A stretch of 64,000 nucleotides of DNA from Thermoplasmata archaeon (GCA_021809545.1 JAKAYL010000002.1:1-64000); one strand, 5' to 3'; positions 8,055 to 17,290 are shown, counted from the stretch's first letter. A program made the numbers and translations. Notes: a model not told the origin generated them from the sequence alone.

Positions 8055-9020
8055 TCAGCGGGAAGCCTCCCAGATGTAGATGGGCTCCTTCTGGATGACC
8101 CGGAAGCCCGCCTTCTCGTATAGATGGATGGCCGCAACGTTTTCCAAGGTGACCCACAGAGCGACCTCCCGGATCCCCCGGGCGAGGAGGCCACGCAGGG
8201 CACGGGAAAGGAGAGCGTATCCCACCCCCCGGCCGCGGCTTTCCAATAGGAGGGCCACGTCCACGATGAGCGCGTTCCCAGGGGTGAGTTCCACGGAGAG
8301 CACGAAACCCAGGAGGCTCTCCCCTCCCCCATCGAAGACTTGGATCACGGAAGGGGAGCCATCCTTGAGGAAAGGGCTGAGCTCCCCGGCCAAGATGTCG
8401 GTCAGGATGCGCTCGTCCTCCTCCACGGATTCGGCCACGAGCCCTCGATCGGGGCTGTCCTCGAATGCCGAGAAATCCACGGCCGCCAGCAGGCTTACCG
8501 GGAAATCCGTGGCGGAGCCGAAGCGGAAGCCCGAAGGAAGGGGGGGCTGGGGAGGGGGTGTGGCCGAGTCCAACGTCCGGGACATACGCTGACGCTCGAG
8601 GAATCGGAAAGGTAACCCCCAGGTGGGGAATTGACGGCGGATCTCCTCTTCGGTCCGGGCCAGGACGGCGGAAAAAGTGAGGTCGATCCTACGGAGGTTC
8701 TCGGAATAGGTGGCGATCAGGGACCGGATCAGTGGGAGGGCGTCGAGTTCCGGATCGCCGACGGAGGTGAGGAAGAGGTGGGTGAACGCTCGACCCCGCC
8801 GCGTCGTGTGAATGAGGAGTCCGCCGACCCTCCCGTCGACCGCGGAGATGAGGGCGAGCATCCTACCCGAACGGAGGCTCTCCACCGTGTCCTCGACCCA
8901 GCCCACGGGGACGGCCTCTCCTTTGCGACGGAGAGCGTGCGCAAGTAGGACGAGGGGCCCCTCAAGGTCCCCAGAATACTCCTTTGCAGGGAGCAAGCTA
9001 CGAGAGGGCGTAGAGATCAC
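8055..9020 (-). CDS. GNAT-family N-acetyltransferase, two-domain
   Basis: Predicted 321 residues, about twice the usual GNAT length. The C-terminal half (about 200-318) has the acetyl-CoA binding pattern 'LLESRGRGVGYALL' followed by 'NVAAIHLYEKAGFRVI', the canonical GNAT motif A/B. The N-terminal half looks like a degenerate GNAT fold ('MLALISAVDGRVGGLLIH'), as in tandem-GNAT proteins. The GTG at 9020 is chosen because it overlaps the upstream stop (GTGA) and follows a Shine-Dalgarno-like GGAG; the spacing is tight, so a later start is possible. Substrate unknown. Confidence 0.75.
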   Translation of the reverse strand: MISTPSRSLLPAKEYSGDLEGPLVLLAHALRRKGEAVPVGWVEDTVESLRSGRMLALISAVDGRVGGLLIHTTRRGRAFTHLFLTSVGDPELDALPLIRSLIATYSENLRRIDLTFSAVLARTEEEIRRQFPTWGLPFRFLERQRMSRTLDSATPPPQPPLPSGFRFGSATDFPVSLLAAVDFSAFEDSPDRGLVAESVEEDERILTDILAGELSPFLKDGSPSVIQVFDGGGESLLGFVLSVELTPGNALIVDVALLLESRGRGVGYALLSRALRGLLARGIREVALWVTLENVAAIHLYEKAGFRVIQKEPIYIWEASR

Positions 9021-9340
9021 CTCCGGGCAAACCGGCCCGCGATATAGTTCTGAATCTGATGGATCCGGTTGGTGATTCGGTCGAGTTCCCCCGCGGTGGC
9101 AAGGATGGCCCGGTACGTGACGTTCAGCTCGTCCCTCCAAGGCTTGGCGAGGACCATGCGCCGCCGGAGCTCGCTGCGGGTACCTTCGTCGGCGGGTGCC
9201 TCCGGTCGCAGGCTGAGAAAACGCTCCTCCACGTCCCGGACCCGAGAAAGTTGGCCCTCCAATTCCTCCCTGAGCTGGGCATGCCGCTGGATGAGCTGAT
9301 GGAGCTCGTATTCGAGGCCGTTGTCCTCAGGGACTGCCAT
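9017..9340 (-). CDS. Conserved-looking helical protein, unknown function
   Basis: A 107-residue, mainly alpha-helical protein starting MAVPEDNGLEYELHQLIQ, with two predicted coiled-coil stretches (residues 8-45 and 80-104). It overlaps the end of prs by 14 bases and the GNAT start by 4, so it is a true operon member. No domain recognised; the layout resembles a prefoldin-like helical hairpin, but the beta strands of prefoldin are not visible. Confidence 0.6.
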   Translation of the reverse strand: MAVPEDNGLEYELHQLIQRHAQLREELEGQLSRVRDVEERFLSLRPEAPADEGTRSELRRRMVLAKPWRDELNVTYRAILATAGELDRITNRIHQIQNYIAGRFARR

Positions 9341-10214
9341 GACCAACCACCAAACGCTCCTTGAGGATGGCCGCTATGTCGGGAGCCACGGAGCCCCGCT
9401 CCGCCGCGTTCTCCAGGGTGTCGGTGGAGAGAATGTCGCTCGCGACCCCTTTGATCCTCTCGAAAGCATCCTTAAGGAAGAGTCCATGGGTGCAGGCCGC
9501 GATCACGTTCTCGGCGCCCATCTTCTTCAGGAGCTGGGCGCTCTCCACGATGGTCCCGCCTGTGGAGATCACATCGTCCAGGATGGCCACGTGCTTGCCG
9601 GTGAGGTCCATGGCGTCGTCCGGGAGGGAGATCTCGACATGCTCGCTGTCGATCCGCTTCTTCTGGAGGGAGAGCCAGGGTTTGTGCAGGAGGTTCGCCA
9701 TCCTCTGGCAGCGTTCGACCGCGCCCTTGTCCGGGGATACGATCACGTCGACGGGCCGGCGGCGCAAGAGACGGGCGATGGCCGGGACCCCGCTGACTTC
9801 CCGCATCGGCTTCGTGAAGATGTCCCGGTTGAAGGGGCTGTGGAGGTCTACTGTGATCACCATGTCTGCGTCGACCTCGAGACGGCGGGCCATTGCGCGG
9901 GCGCTGACCGCTTCCCCAGGGAAGAAACGTCGGTCCTGCCGGGAGTACCCGAAATAGGGAAGCACGAGACAGAGGCTTTTGGCCCCACCCTCACGGACCG
10001 CATCCTCCAGCAAGAAGAGCTCGAGTATCTCCTCGTCCCGACGGGTGGACTGCACCAGGACGACGTCTTCCCCTTCGAACCTCCCTCCGATCCGGACATA
10101 GAGCTCCCCGTCAGGGAACCGCTTCCGGAAGGGAAGCGTGAAGGGACAATTGCCAAGTTCCCGCGAAATGCTCTCAGCCAGGGAAGTGGATGCACTACCA
10201 CCAATTACCAGCAC
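9327..10214 (-). CDS. prs: Ribose-phosphate pyrophosphokinase (PRPP synthetase)
   Basis: Predicted 295 residues. It makes PRPP from ribose 5-phosphate and ATP for nucleotide, histidine and NAD synthesis. Signatures: 'PFRKRFPDGELYVRI' near residue 30, 'LPYFGYSRQDRRFFPGE' near 90 (ATP-binding loop), 'VDLHSPFNRDIF' near 125, and the PRPP-binding 'VAILDDVISTGGTI' near 215. The GTG at 10214 is chosen over one at 10241 because GGTGAT stands 6 bases before it and a TATA-like element (10255-10262) would start transcription downstream of 10241. First gene of the nadB operon; ribose 5-phosphate could come from the pentose phosphate operon at 33645-42839. Confidence 0.93.
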   Translation of the reverse strand: MLVIGGSASTSLAESISRELGNCPFTLPFRKRFPDGELYVRIGGRFEGEDVVLVQSTRRDEEILELFLLEDAVREGGAKSLCLVLPYFGYSRQDRRFFPGEAVSARAMARRLEVDADMVITVDLHSPFNRDIFTKPMREVSGVPAIARLLRRRPVDVIVSPDKGAVERCQRMANLLHKPWLSLQKKRIDSEHVEISLPDDAMDLTGKHVAILDDVISTGGTIVESAQLLKKMGAENVIAACTHGLFLKDAFERIKGVASDILSTDTLENAAERGSVAPDIAAILKERLVVGHGSP

Positions 10215-10397
10215 GCCCTTATCACCCAGTAGGTAACGCACCCATCCTGCCGGGGTATTTGACTATGCAGGTGAGCGCTGCCCACGGGAACCGACCCGAC
10301 CCCGGAGGACCTGGACCCCTTTCCTCCCAGGTGGGATTGCTTTCGTCCCGCACTCCGCCCCCCTATAAACTGGTGAAGTCTCGGGAGAGAACGAAAG

Positions 10398-11294
10398 ATG
10401 CGAGAGCCCCCAGCCCCCCAGCGTACTGTCCCGGAGCGCTTCCTGGAAGCGGACCGGTACCGGGCCCGGCGGGAGTGGCTCCGCTACGAGGGGACGCCCC
10501 AGAGGGAGCTTCTCCGAAGGACAAGGGAGATCTTCCTGGGGGCGGTACTGCGGCGGCGTCGAACCCCTTTTCCCCGTACCCTCGAAGTGGGTTCCGGCCC
10601 GGGGCGGTTCTCTCCGATCCTGATCCAAGGATCCCGGGAGACCGTCGTGCTCGATGCCTCCTCCGTAATGCTGCGGGAGGCGCGGCGGAGACTCCGAGGG
10701 ATCCGAGACCTCGCGGTCACGAGGAGTTCCTTGGTCCAGGGAGATGCCGGCGTCCTTCCCTTCCCGGCGGAGACGTTCCAACTGGTCGTGGCCCTCGGGA
10801 ACGTTGTGGGGTTCGCGGAAAAGAAGGCGGAACTCGTGCTCGAGGAACTCCTCCGGTGCGTTACCTCGAACGGAGTGGTCGTGATCGAGACGGTGTCCCC
10901 TATCTCCCGCGTTCCGCGATTCGTCGAGAGGACGGGACCGAGCCGCTGGGTCCGATTGTTGCGAAGCGACCCCGCGGAGACCCTGCCGGAACTGCTCCAA
11001 GACGGGTTCCAGGCGGTGCCGGTGCCCTCGGACTTCGGGAAGCCTGGAGAAAAGTTCGCGTTCTTCGGAGCGAAGGAGATTACCGATTATCTGGAAGAGG
11101 AAGGGTTCCGCGTCCAGGACCAGCTCGTCGCGGCACCGCTCACGGGTGGGGATCCGGATCTCGTCCGAGCGATCGCAAGTGCCGGCCCCGGCAACCTGGA
11201 AAGGCTGCTCCGGTGGGAGAACCGCGCGGGACGGAACGCTTCCCTTCGGACCGCGGGAGGCCACCTCTTGACGAGCGCCGTCCGGACCGGATAG
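10398..11294 (+). CDS. Class I SAM-dependent methyltransferase
   Basis: Predicted 298 residues. Rossmann-fold methyltransferase with SAM motif I 'LEVGSGPGRFSP' near residue 62, an acidic strand end 'VVLDASSVML' near 83, 'VQGDAGVLPFPAETFQLVVA' near 113-132 (motifs II/III) and 'LLRCVTSNGVVVIET' near 148. This is the Methyltransf_11 (UbiE-like) pattern; the substrate cannot be told. A TATA box at 10363-10370 puts the transcript start about 6 bases before the ATG. Single gene, divergent from prs. Confidence 0.8.
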   Translation: MREPPAPQRTVPERFLEADRYRARREWLRYEGTPQRELLRRTREIFLGAVLRRRRTPFPRTLEVGSGPGRFSPILIQGSRETVVLDASSVMLREARRRLRGIRDLAVTRSSLVQGDAGVLPFPAETFQLVVALGNVVGFAEKKAELVLEELLRCVTSNGVVVIETVSPISRVPRFVERTGPSRWVRLLRSDPAETLPELLQDGFQAVPVPSDFGKPGEKFAFFGAKEITDYLEEEGFRVQDQLVAAPLTGGDPDLVRAIASAGPGNLERLLRWENRAGRNASLRTAGGHLLTSAVRTG

Positions 11295-11694
11295 GACACC
11301 GGGTCACGCGACTCGGCGAAGGTGCTCCCACTTCAGCCTCCCCACATCTTCCTGACGGCCAAAAGCCACCCCCCGGACCTTCCCGCGGAGCCGATACTTT
11401 GGTGTCGGGATCGTGCGGGCGGTCCCTGGCTCGATGTTCTACGTGCAGACCAGGGGAATGATCGGCGGCTTGGGTGGCCCGCGGAGGGCTTGGATGGGTC
11501 GAAAGGCCGACCCAAGGAACTGTGGCGAACAGCTCCACCGCCAGTACCTGACAGGTCGATGTGGCCGAGTTCATGCCCTGACAGACGAAGACCTCACGCC
11601 CCGCCATCGGTCCCTCTAGGTTGCCCTGGGGGGGAGGAGCGGACCGGGATATAACCACTTATTCTTTGAGGGGAAATGGCTAAATAGTCGTGAT
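11295..11694. other. Intergenic region upstream of the 1249-residue surface protein
   Basis: 400 bases without a supported gene. It holds a short hairpin (tgggtcg 11495-11501 / cgaccca 11508-11514) and, at the right end, a TATA-like element gatataac (11649-11656) suited to the gene at 11695. Confidence 0.6.
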
Positions 11695-14600
11695 ATGTCG
11701 CGGCACGCCATGTTTTTCCGGAGGAATCGACGGAACGCGCAAGAAGGAACGTCACTGCCCGCACGGACGGAGCGAAAAGCGGCGGGATATCTGGTGGCCC
11801 TGGCGCTCTTGGTGGTCGTCCTCATGGCATTCTCCCCCGCCTACGCGAGCGTCTCCTCGGGAGTCTTCTCGGCCAAGTCCTCGGCGTCGTCCACGAAGCT
11901 CTCGGCCCAGGCTCCCTGGTCGATCCCTTCGGCACCTCACGCCCACTTCATGCCGATCAGACCAGCGAACTCGAAGGCGATCACGTACAACACCACCGGG
12001 TGCAATTCCGGATACACCCCTCCCTGCTCGCTTGCCTCGGGCGGTGGACCCGTCATGCACAATCCCCAAGTCGTCATCGTCTTCTGGCTGCCGTCCGGCT
12101 ACAGCTTTGATTCGACCGACACATCGACGATCAGCGCTTCGGACGCGATGTTCGAGCAGGTGATGAAAGGCTTCTTCATCAATTCCACCGGCAGTGGCTG
12201 GATGAGCATCGCCCAGCAGTATACCGACTCTTCTGGCGCTCCGGGTACCACCGTTACCCTGCTCAAGAGCGTCGTCATGACGAATGCATTCCCTTGCGGT
12301 ACGTGCAATTCCGTCACTTCGCCGCTCTCGGACGCAAATGTCCAGAGCGAGGTGTCGAGCGTGCAGTCCACCTACGGGACCCCGACGGGCTCCAACACGG
12401 AGTACTTCGTCTTTACCCCCCTCAACATTATCCAGTGCTTCAACAGTCCCGGACAGAGCGGTGGGTGCTCGGCGAACGCCCCGTCTGGGTACGCAGCATA
12501 CTGTGCGTACCACAACTCCTTCACCTCGGGCGCCAACACCTTCATTTACGCGGAGATGCCCGATGTCGGAACACTGCTCACCAGCTGCTCCACCTATGTG
12601 GATACCACGTATCCTTACGGGGCGAACGGGGACCAGTACGCCGACTGGGAGATGAATGTGGCTTCTCACGAATTCATGGAGAGCATCACGGATCCCGAGC
12701 CCTCGACCGGCTGGACGGATTCCGGGAACGGGGGAGCCGAGATCGGTGACCTTTGCGCCTGGGTGTTTCCCCCGGCGCCCGGGTACGACGACATGGCGAA
12801 CATCCTCCAGGACGTCCGCCCCTTCTATATCCAGCCGGAATGGTCCAACTCGGCCAACGCCTGCGTTCTTCCGACAGAGCCTGCCAAGGCGGTTCCCTCC
12901 TTCACCACGAGCTTCGCACCCACGGTAGCGGCCGGCGGGACGGAGAACATCTTCGTGAATGCGACAGATAGCGCGGCCCCCGCCGGATGGGCCAACGTCT
13001 CCGTCGAGTTCCCCTCCAACCCGTCGCTGGCCTCTCTTTCGGTCGTCTCGAGCACGTTCCCCGTGACTCCCACGGTCCTCGGAACCGGATCTGTGGTTGC
13101 CGGATGCTACTCGCTCTGCTCCCTCTCCGCAGGGTACCCGATCGTCGAGGCCCACGCCAACGCCTGGGCCGCGGGCACGACGTACTCGATGCAACTGGCC
13201 TTCACGCCTCCCGCGAATGGCAACTACACATTCTACGTGCACGACGTAAGCGCGGTCCCGGGCAGCGCCTTCGCCAATGCGTGGACCCCCCACAGCAACA
13301 CGGTCGTCGACCAACTGAACGAGAATGTTACGAGCTACACTTTCACGGTTGGCAGCGGCTCCTCCCCCCTCGCGGCGACGCTTACAGCCACCCCTTCATC
13401 GATCGCTTTGGGGTCGACCACGACCATAGCTACCTCGGCTTCCGGAGGGAGCGGCACGTACACCTATTCCTACACGGGACTCCCCACGGGATGCACTACC
13501 GCAAACCAGGTTTCCCTGAGCTGCACCCCCACGGCCCAAGGGAACTACACGGTGACCGTGAACGTCACGGATACCGCAGCACATTCGACCACGGCCACGA
13601 CCACTATCACCGTGGGTCCGGCCGGAGTCACGGGACCCACCATCTCGAGCTTCATCGTCTCCCCTAACCCCGTCACCCTGGGGAGCACTGCGGTCTACAC
13701 CGTTACCGCATCGGGCGGTACCGCGCCCCTTGCCTACGCCTATGCCGGGCTCCCAACGGGGTGCACCACAGCCAACTCGGCCACCCTGAACTGTACCCCC
13801 ACCGCGGCCGGTAACTTCTCGACCACGGTTACCGTCACCGATGCGAACTCGAAGTCGGCCACCTCGACGACCACGCTCTCCGTCACGCAGCCCCCGGGTC
13901 CCGTCGTGACCGCCTTCCTGGCGAGCCCCGCGATCATCACCCTGGGGTCGACCAGCTACCTCAACGCGACCGTGACCGGAGGGACGGCACCCTACACCTA
14001 CAACTATGTCGGGCTTCCCACAGGCTGCAGCAGCCAGAATCTGGCGAACCTGGTCTGTACCCCGACGGTCTCCGGTGCGTTCACCGTCACGGTGACGGTC
14101 ACGGACAGCAAGTCTCTCACGGCGTCCCAGTCGACGACCCTCACGGTGAACCAACCGCCCGCCCTCCTGATCTCCAGTTTCTCGGCCTCGCCGGCGAGCA
14201 TCCAACTGGGACAGAGCACGACCCTCTCGGTCTCTGCGAGCGGCGGAACACAACCCTACACCTACAACTATACGGGACTCCCCTCGGGATGCACTTCCCA
14301 GGACCTCGCCTCCTTCGCCTGCACACCGGCGGGGATCGGAAACTTCACGGTGACGGTCTCGATCACGGACCCCGCGGGCCAGTTGGCGACCCAGACGACC
14401 ACGGTTGCTGTGACGAACGCACCCGGCTCCCCCGTGATCAGCTCCTTCACCGCCTCCCCCTCGAGCGTAGTGCTGGGAGCAAGCGTAAGCTTCTCGGTCT
14501 TCGCATCCGGGGGAACGGCACCCTACACCTACGCGTACACCGGGCTCCCGGCGGGCTGCGTCTCCACGAACGCTGCCTCGTTCTCCTGCGTCCCGACCGC

Positions 14601-15444
14601 CGCTGGGAACTACACGGTGGTGGCGAAGGTCACGGACTCGAAGTCGCTCTGGACTTCCGCGGCCGCCACCATTTCGGTCACCTCGGCCAGTGGAGGGATC
14701 TTGATCTCCTCGTTCGGAGTGAGCCCGAGCACAGCGTACCTCAACTCCCAGGTCACGTTCTCGGTGTCCGCCACCGGAGGGACTGCCCCCTACTCGTACT
14801 CCTACACCGGGCTCCCCAGCGGATGTTTGTCTTCGAACCGGGCCACGCTCGCGTGCTCCCCGGCCCAGAGCGGGAGATTCACGGTCTCGGTCTACGTTTC
14901 GGACACCGCGGGCGGACGGGCCGCATCCTCGACCACGCTGACAGTGGACTCCTACTCCCAACTCGCGGCCTCGGCCACCCCCTCCGTCAACCCGGTCGCG
15001 GCGGGCTCCACCACGGTCATCACTGTGAGCGCCTCGGGGGGACAGTCTCCCTACAGCTACAGCTACACGGGGCTCCCGCAAGGCTGCACGAGCTCGAACA
15101 CGAACTCGCTCTCCTGCACTCCGTCCCAGGCAGGGAACTTCACTGTGATCATCGTGGTCTCGGATAGCTCCGGCCAATCGAAGACCCTCTCTATGGCGTT
15201 GAGCGTCACGGCCGCTTCGAGCAACAACTCCGGCACCATCCTGGGCCTGCCGAGCACCATCTTCCTCCTCCTGCTGGTCGTCCTCATCGTGGCCATCGTC
15301 GTGGTTGCGGTGGTGATCCGCCGGGGACGCACACGCCCCCCGCAGCCGCCCCCGCAGGTCCAGTCCTGGGCCCCACCCTCTCCCGGCTACCCCGCCCAGC
15401 CCGGCTGGCAACAGGGGCCACCCCCGCCCCCACCCCAAGGGTGA
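11695..15444 (+). CDS. Giant surface protein: Exordium/HExxE-like domain plus seven repeats
   Basis: Predicted 1249 residues. Residues 30-52 are a signal or membrane helix. Residues about 95-390 form a Cys-containing domain with 'ASHEFMESITDPEPSTGW' (H325, E326, E329) and 'GAEIGDLCAW', resembling EXORDIUM-like or zincin-like secreted proteins; HExxE may bind metal but no protease activity can be claimed. Residues about 556-1185 are seven Ig/PKD-like repeats of about 90 residues, each with 'GLPxGC' and 'C(T/S)P'. Then a membrane helix (about 1183-1208), an Arg-rich stop-transfer and a Pro/Gln-rich cytoplasmic tail ending PPPPPPQG. Probably cell-surface attached; many NxT/S sequons suggest glycosylation. 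Confidence 0.75.
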   Translation: MSRHAMFFRRNRRNAQEGTSLPARTERKAAGYLVALALLVVVLMAFSPAYASVSSGVFSAKSSASSTKLSAQAPWSIPSAPHAHFMPIRPANSKAITYNTTGCNSGYTPPCSLASGGGPVMHNPQVVIVFWLPSGYSFDSTDTSTISASDAMFEQVMKGFFINSTGSGWMSIAQQYTDSSGAPGTTVTLLKSVVMTNAFPCGTCNSVTSPLSDANVQSEVSSVQSTYGTPTGSNTEYFVFTPLNIIQCFNSPGQSGGCSANAPSGYAAYCAYHNSFTSGANTFIYAEMPDVGTLLTSCSTYVDTTYPYGANGDQYADWEMNVASHEFMESITDPEPSTGWTDSGNGGAEIGDLCAWVFPPAPGYDDMANILQDVRPFYIQPEWSNSANACVLPTEPAKAVPSFTTSFAPTVAAGGTENIFVNATDSAAPAGWANVSVEFPSNPSLASLSVVSSTFPVTPTVLGTGSVVAGCYSLCSLSAGYPIVEAHANAWAAGTTYSMQLAFTPPANGNYTFYVHDVSAVPGSAFANAWTPHSNTVVDQLNENVTSYTFTVGSGSSPLAATLTATPSSIALGSTTTIATSASGGSGTYTYSYTGLPTGCTTANQVSLSCTPTAQGNYTVTVNVTDTAAHSTTATTTITVGPAGVTGPTISSFIVSPNPVTLGSTAVYTVTASGGTAPLAYAYAGLPTGCTTANSATLNCTPTAAGNFSTTVTVTDANSKSATSTTTLSVTQPPGPVVTAFLASPAIITLGSTSYLNATVTGGTAPYTYNYVGLPTGCSSQNLANLVCTPTVSGAFTVTVTVTDSKSLTASQSTTLTVNQPPALLISSFSASPASIQLGQSTTLSVSASGGTQPYTYNYTGLPSGCTSQDLASFACTPAGIGNFTVTVSITDPAGQLATQTTTVAVTNAPGSPVISSFTASPSSVVLGASVSFSVFASGGTAPYTYAYTGLPAGCVSTNAASFSCVPTAAGNYTVVAKVTDSKSLWTSAAATISVTSASGGILISSFGVSPSTAYLNSQVTFSVSATGGTAPYSYSYTGLPSGCLSSNRATLACSPAQSGRFTVSVYVSDTAGGRAASSTTLTVDSYSQLAASATPSVNPVAAGSTTVITVSASGGQSPYSYSYTGLPQGCTSSNTNSLSCTPSQAGNFTVIIVVSDSSGQSKTLSMALSVTAASSNNSGTILGLPSTIFLLLLVVLIVAIVVVAVVIRRGRTRPPQPPPQVQSWAPPSPGYPAQPGWQQGPPPPPPQG
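13361..15210 (+). repeat. Seven tandem coding repeats of about 270 bases
   Basis: Seven in-frame copies of a roughly 90-residue unit within the surface gene, recognised by the recurring 'Y(T/A/V)GLPxGC' and 'ASGGxxPYxYxY' motifs. Copies are clearly diverged, so it is a domain array and not a recent expansion. Confidence 0.8.
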
Positions 15445-15869
15445 GACTCCGTTCCGGAACCTCTCTTGTGCCCCCGCTCCTTCGGGTGACCCGGTCTCCA
15501 AGGAGTGGGGGAAGTACGCGGGGCGCCACGAGCCCGGAAGCTAGGGGCGATAGGGAAACCACCCACGGACCCGGGAAGCGTCTTCCCCGGGGACCTGCAG
15601 GGCCTGCCACGGCAGCTTAGCTGCGAACGCACAGATCAGAGACCCAATCGGACGAAATGATCACCTGAGCAGGATAGGGGGCACGTCAGACCTGCCCTCC
15701 CACTCTGCTCAGGAGCGCATCAAAGTGCGGATCCCAACCACCACAACGCGCTCGCCTGACAACTCGCTCGTAGCACACCGGACCCCATCTCGGGAACCGG
15801 AACGGACCCGTTACGCGCGAGGAAGGGTTCCCAGGGAACGGCCCAGGGGCCGTCCCCTAGGGGGTTCGT
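15445..15869. other. Convergent intergenic region with a long hairpin
   Basis: 425 bases between the surface protein and the 3' end of the SAM synthetase gene. No gene seen. Holds the hairpin at 15664-15713. Confidence 0.6.
15664..15713. repeat. 50-base interrupted hairpin
   Basis: Outer stem cctgagcag (15664-15672) / ctgctcagg (15705-15713), exact 9 bases; inner stem of about 7 pairs (15677-15683 with 15693-15699, one G-T); 9-base loop. Lies about 155 bases beyond the 3' end of the SAM synthetase gene. Could be a transcript-end structure or a small RNA. Confidence 0.5.
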
Positions 15870-17069
15870 CTAGAACGTGGTGAACTTCCCCGTGAGGAGC
15901 AGTTCGGGGACCGTGTTCGCCTTGGCGAGCCAGGCGTCGGCAACGGCCTCCGCGTTCTTCCGGACCTTCTCGTCGGATACACCGTCGGCAGGGAGGATGC
16001 TCAGGGTGGCAATCTGGGGCTGGTCCACCGGCTTCCCGATCTGGGAGAGGATCCGGGTATGGACCTCCTTGATGTTCCCGGCGGCTTCCTTCACGATGTC
16101 GGCCGAGATCTGGTTGGCGAGGACATTGTAGATCTTCCCGACGTGGTTCACGGGGTTCTTCCCGCTCGCCGCCTCGAGGCTCATCGGACGGTAGGGAGTG
16201 ATGAGACCGTTGGCGCGGTTGCCGCGGCCGGTGGATCCATCGTCCCCGTTCTCCATGGAGAGTCCGGTCACCGTGAGGTAGTAGACCCCGCGCTTCTCAT
16301 CGTCACCGGTGTTCACGTTCACGGCGACCTGGCGCTTTGCGATCTTGGCCGCGTTGTCGAGGACCTTCTGGGCGATCTCCTCCTTTACGCTGTGATACTC
16401 TTTCGGGTCCTTGAGCTCGCCACCCACCAGGGCGGCGGCGATCGTGAGGGTGATCTTGTTGCCGCGGCGGCAACCCATGACCTTGACGTCTTCCCCCAGC
16501 GCCGGGAGCTTCTTCTTGTACTCCGTGGTGAGGAATTTCTCGGTCTGCAGCACCAGAGTCTCGGTCTCGGAGAAAGGGGCAAACCCGCAGCCGAAGGAAG
16601 TGTCGTTGGCAAGGATCCCCTCGCCCGCAAAGACCCCGCGGAGGTCGACGGACCCTTGGCCCAGCCGGCACTCGAGCTTGAGGTCCTTCTCAACATCCAC
16701 GTGAGAAACGACGCTCTTGAGATAGTCGGTGGCCGCCTTCATGGCGACCTCCTTGTAGGGGAGGGATTCTCCGTCGACCTTCGTCGTGGCTCGGCCGACG
16801 AGTACGACCGTGGCCGGGGAGATGATCTTGCCGCCGCCGAAGGCGGGTTCTGCCTCGCCCCCGATGACGTGCGTTTCATCGGTGTTATGATGGAGGATGC
16901 GCCCAAAGCGGTCCTTGTACATACGGGACAGGGCTCGGCTCACCGACTCGGAGATTCCGTCGCAGATGCTGTCGGGGTGGCCGATACCTTTCCGCTCGAC
17001 AAGCTCTACGGGTCGGTCCTCGATGTATCCAATCTTCAGAGGCTCTGCCTCTATGTTCCGCTTAGCCAT
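15870..17069 (-). CDS. mat: S-adenosylmethionine synthetase, archaeal type
   Basis: Predicted 399 residues, the standard length of archaeal MAT. Makes S-adenosylmethionine from methionine and ATP. Archaeal-family features: 'ERKGIGHPDSICDGI' near residue 25, 'HHNTDETHVIGGEAEPAFGG' near 59-78, 'GCRRGNKITLTIA' near 198, 'GDDGSTGRGNRANGLITPYR' near 273. This family is distinct in sequence from bacterial MetK. ATG at 17069 has a TATA box (17104-17111) giving a 12-base leader. It is evidence that the window is archaeal. Confidence 0.97.
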   Translation of the reverse strand: MAKRNIEAEPLKIGYIEDRPVELVERKGIGHPDSICDGISESVSRALSRMYKDRFGRILHHNTDETHVIGGEAEPAFGGGKIISPATVVLVGRATTKVDGESLPYKEVAMKAATDYLKSVVSHVDVEKDLKLECRLGQGSVDLRGVFAGEGILANDTSFGCGFAPFSETETLVLQTEKFLTTEYKKKLPALGEDVKVMGCRRGNKITLTIAAALVGGELKDPKEYHSVKEEIAQKVLDNAAKIAKRQVAVNVNTGDDEKRGVYYLTVTGLSMENGDDGSTGRGNRANGLITPYRPMSLEAASGKNPVNHVGKIYNVLANQISADIVKEAAGNIKEVHTRILSQIGKPVDQPQIATLSILPADGVSDEKVRKNAEAVADAWLAKANTVPELLLTGKFTTF

Positions 17070-17103
17070 CGGTCAAAGCACCAGGGGCTCCATTTGGGTT
17101 GCC

Positions 17104-17111
17104 CTTTAAAG
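17104..17111 (-). promoter_or_regulatory. TATA box of mat
   Basis: ctttaaag, centred about 38 bases before the ATG at 17069, predicting a start of transcription near 17081. Confidence 0.5.
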
Positions 17112-17197
17112 GCTTTCGTAGCGGAGACCTCTTCACCCAGGGACCCATCGGTCCCTTTCTCGCTAAATACGCTTTGCGTTTGCGCTGGGGACGAGGC

Positions 17198-17270
17198 GCC
17201 ACTGTAGCTCAGTTGGCAGAGCAGCTGATTCGTAATCAGCAGGCCGAGGGTTCAAGTCCCTCCAGTGGCT
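17198..17270 (+). tRNA. tRNA-Thr (anticodon CGT)
   Basis: 73-base cloverleaf: acceptor gccactg/cagtggc, D-arm gctc...gagc, anticodon stem gctga/tcagc with loop ttcgtaa (anticodon CGT, reads ACG), T-arm gaggg-ttcaagt-ccctc, discriminator T. No intron and no encoded CCA. A TATA-like taaatac (about 17164-17170) lies about 30 bases upstream. Confidence 0.95.
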
Positions 17271-17290
17271 CATTACGGCTAGGAAACCGT

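Noticed and set aside
10190-11461. 423-codon open frame on the plus strand
   Set aside because: Overlaps the methyltransferase in another frame; Pro/Gly/Arg-rich with no motif.
13361-15210. Direct repeats as a CRISPR-like array
   Set aside because: Units are about 270 bases, diverged, in frame and encode Ig-like domains.
13396-15501. 701-codon open frame on the minus strand
   Set aside because: Antisense to the seven-repeat surface protein; Arg/Gly-rich, no recognisable fold.
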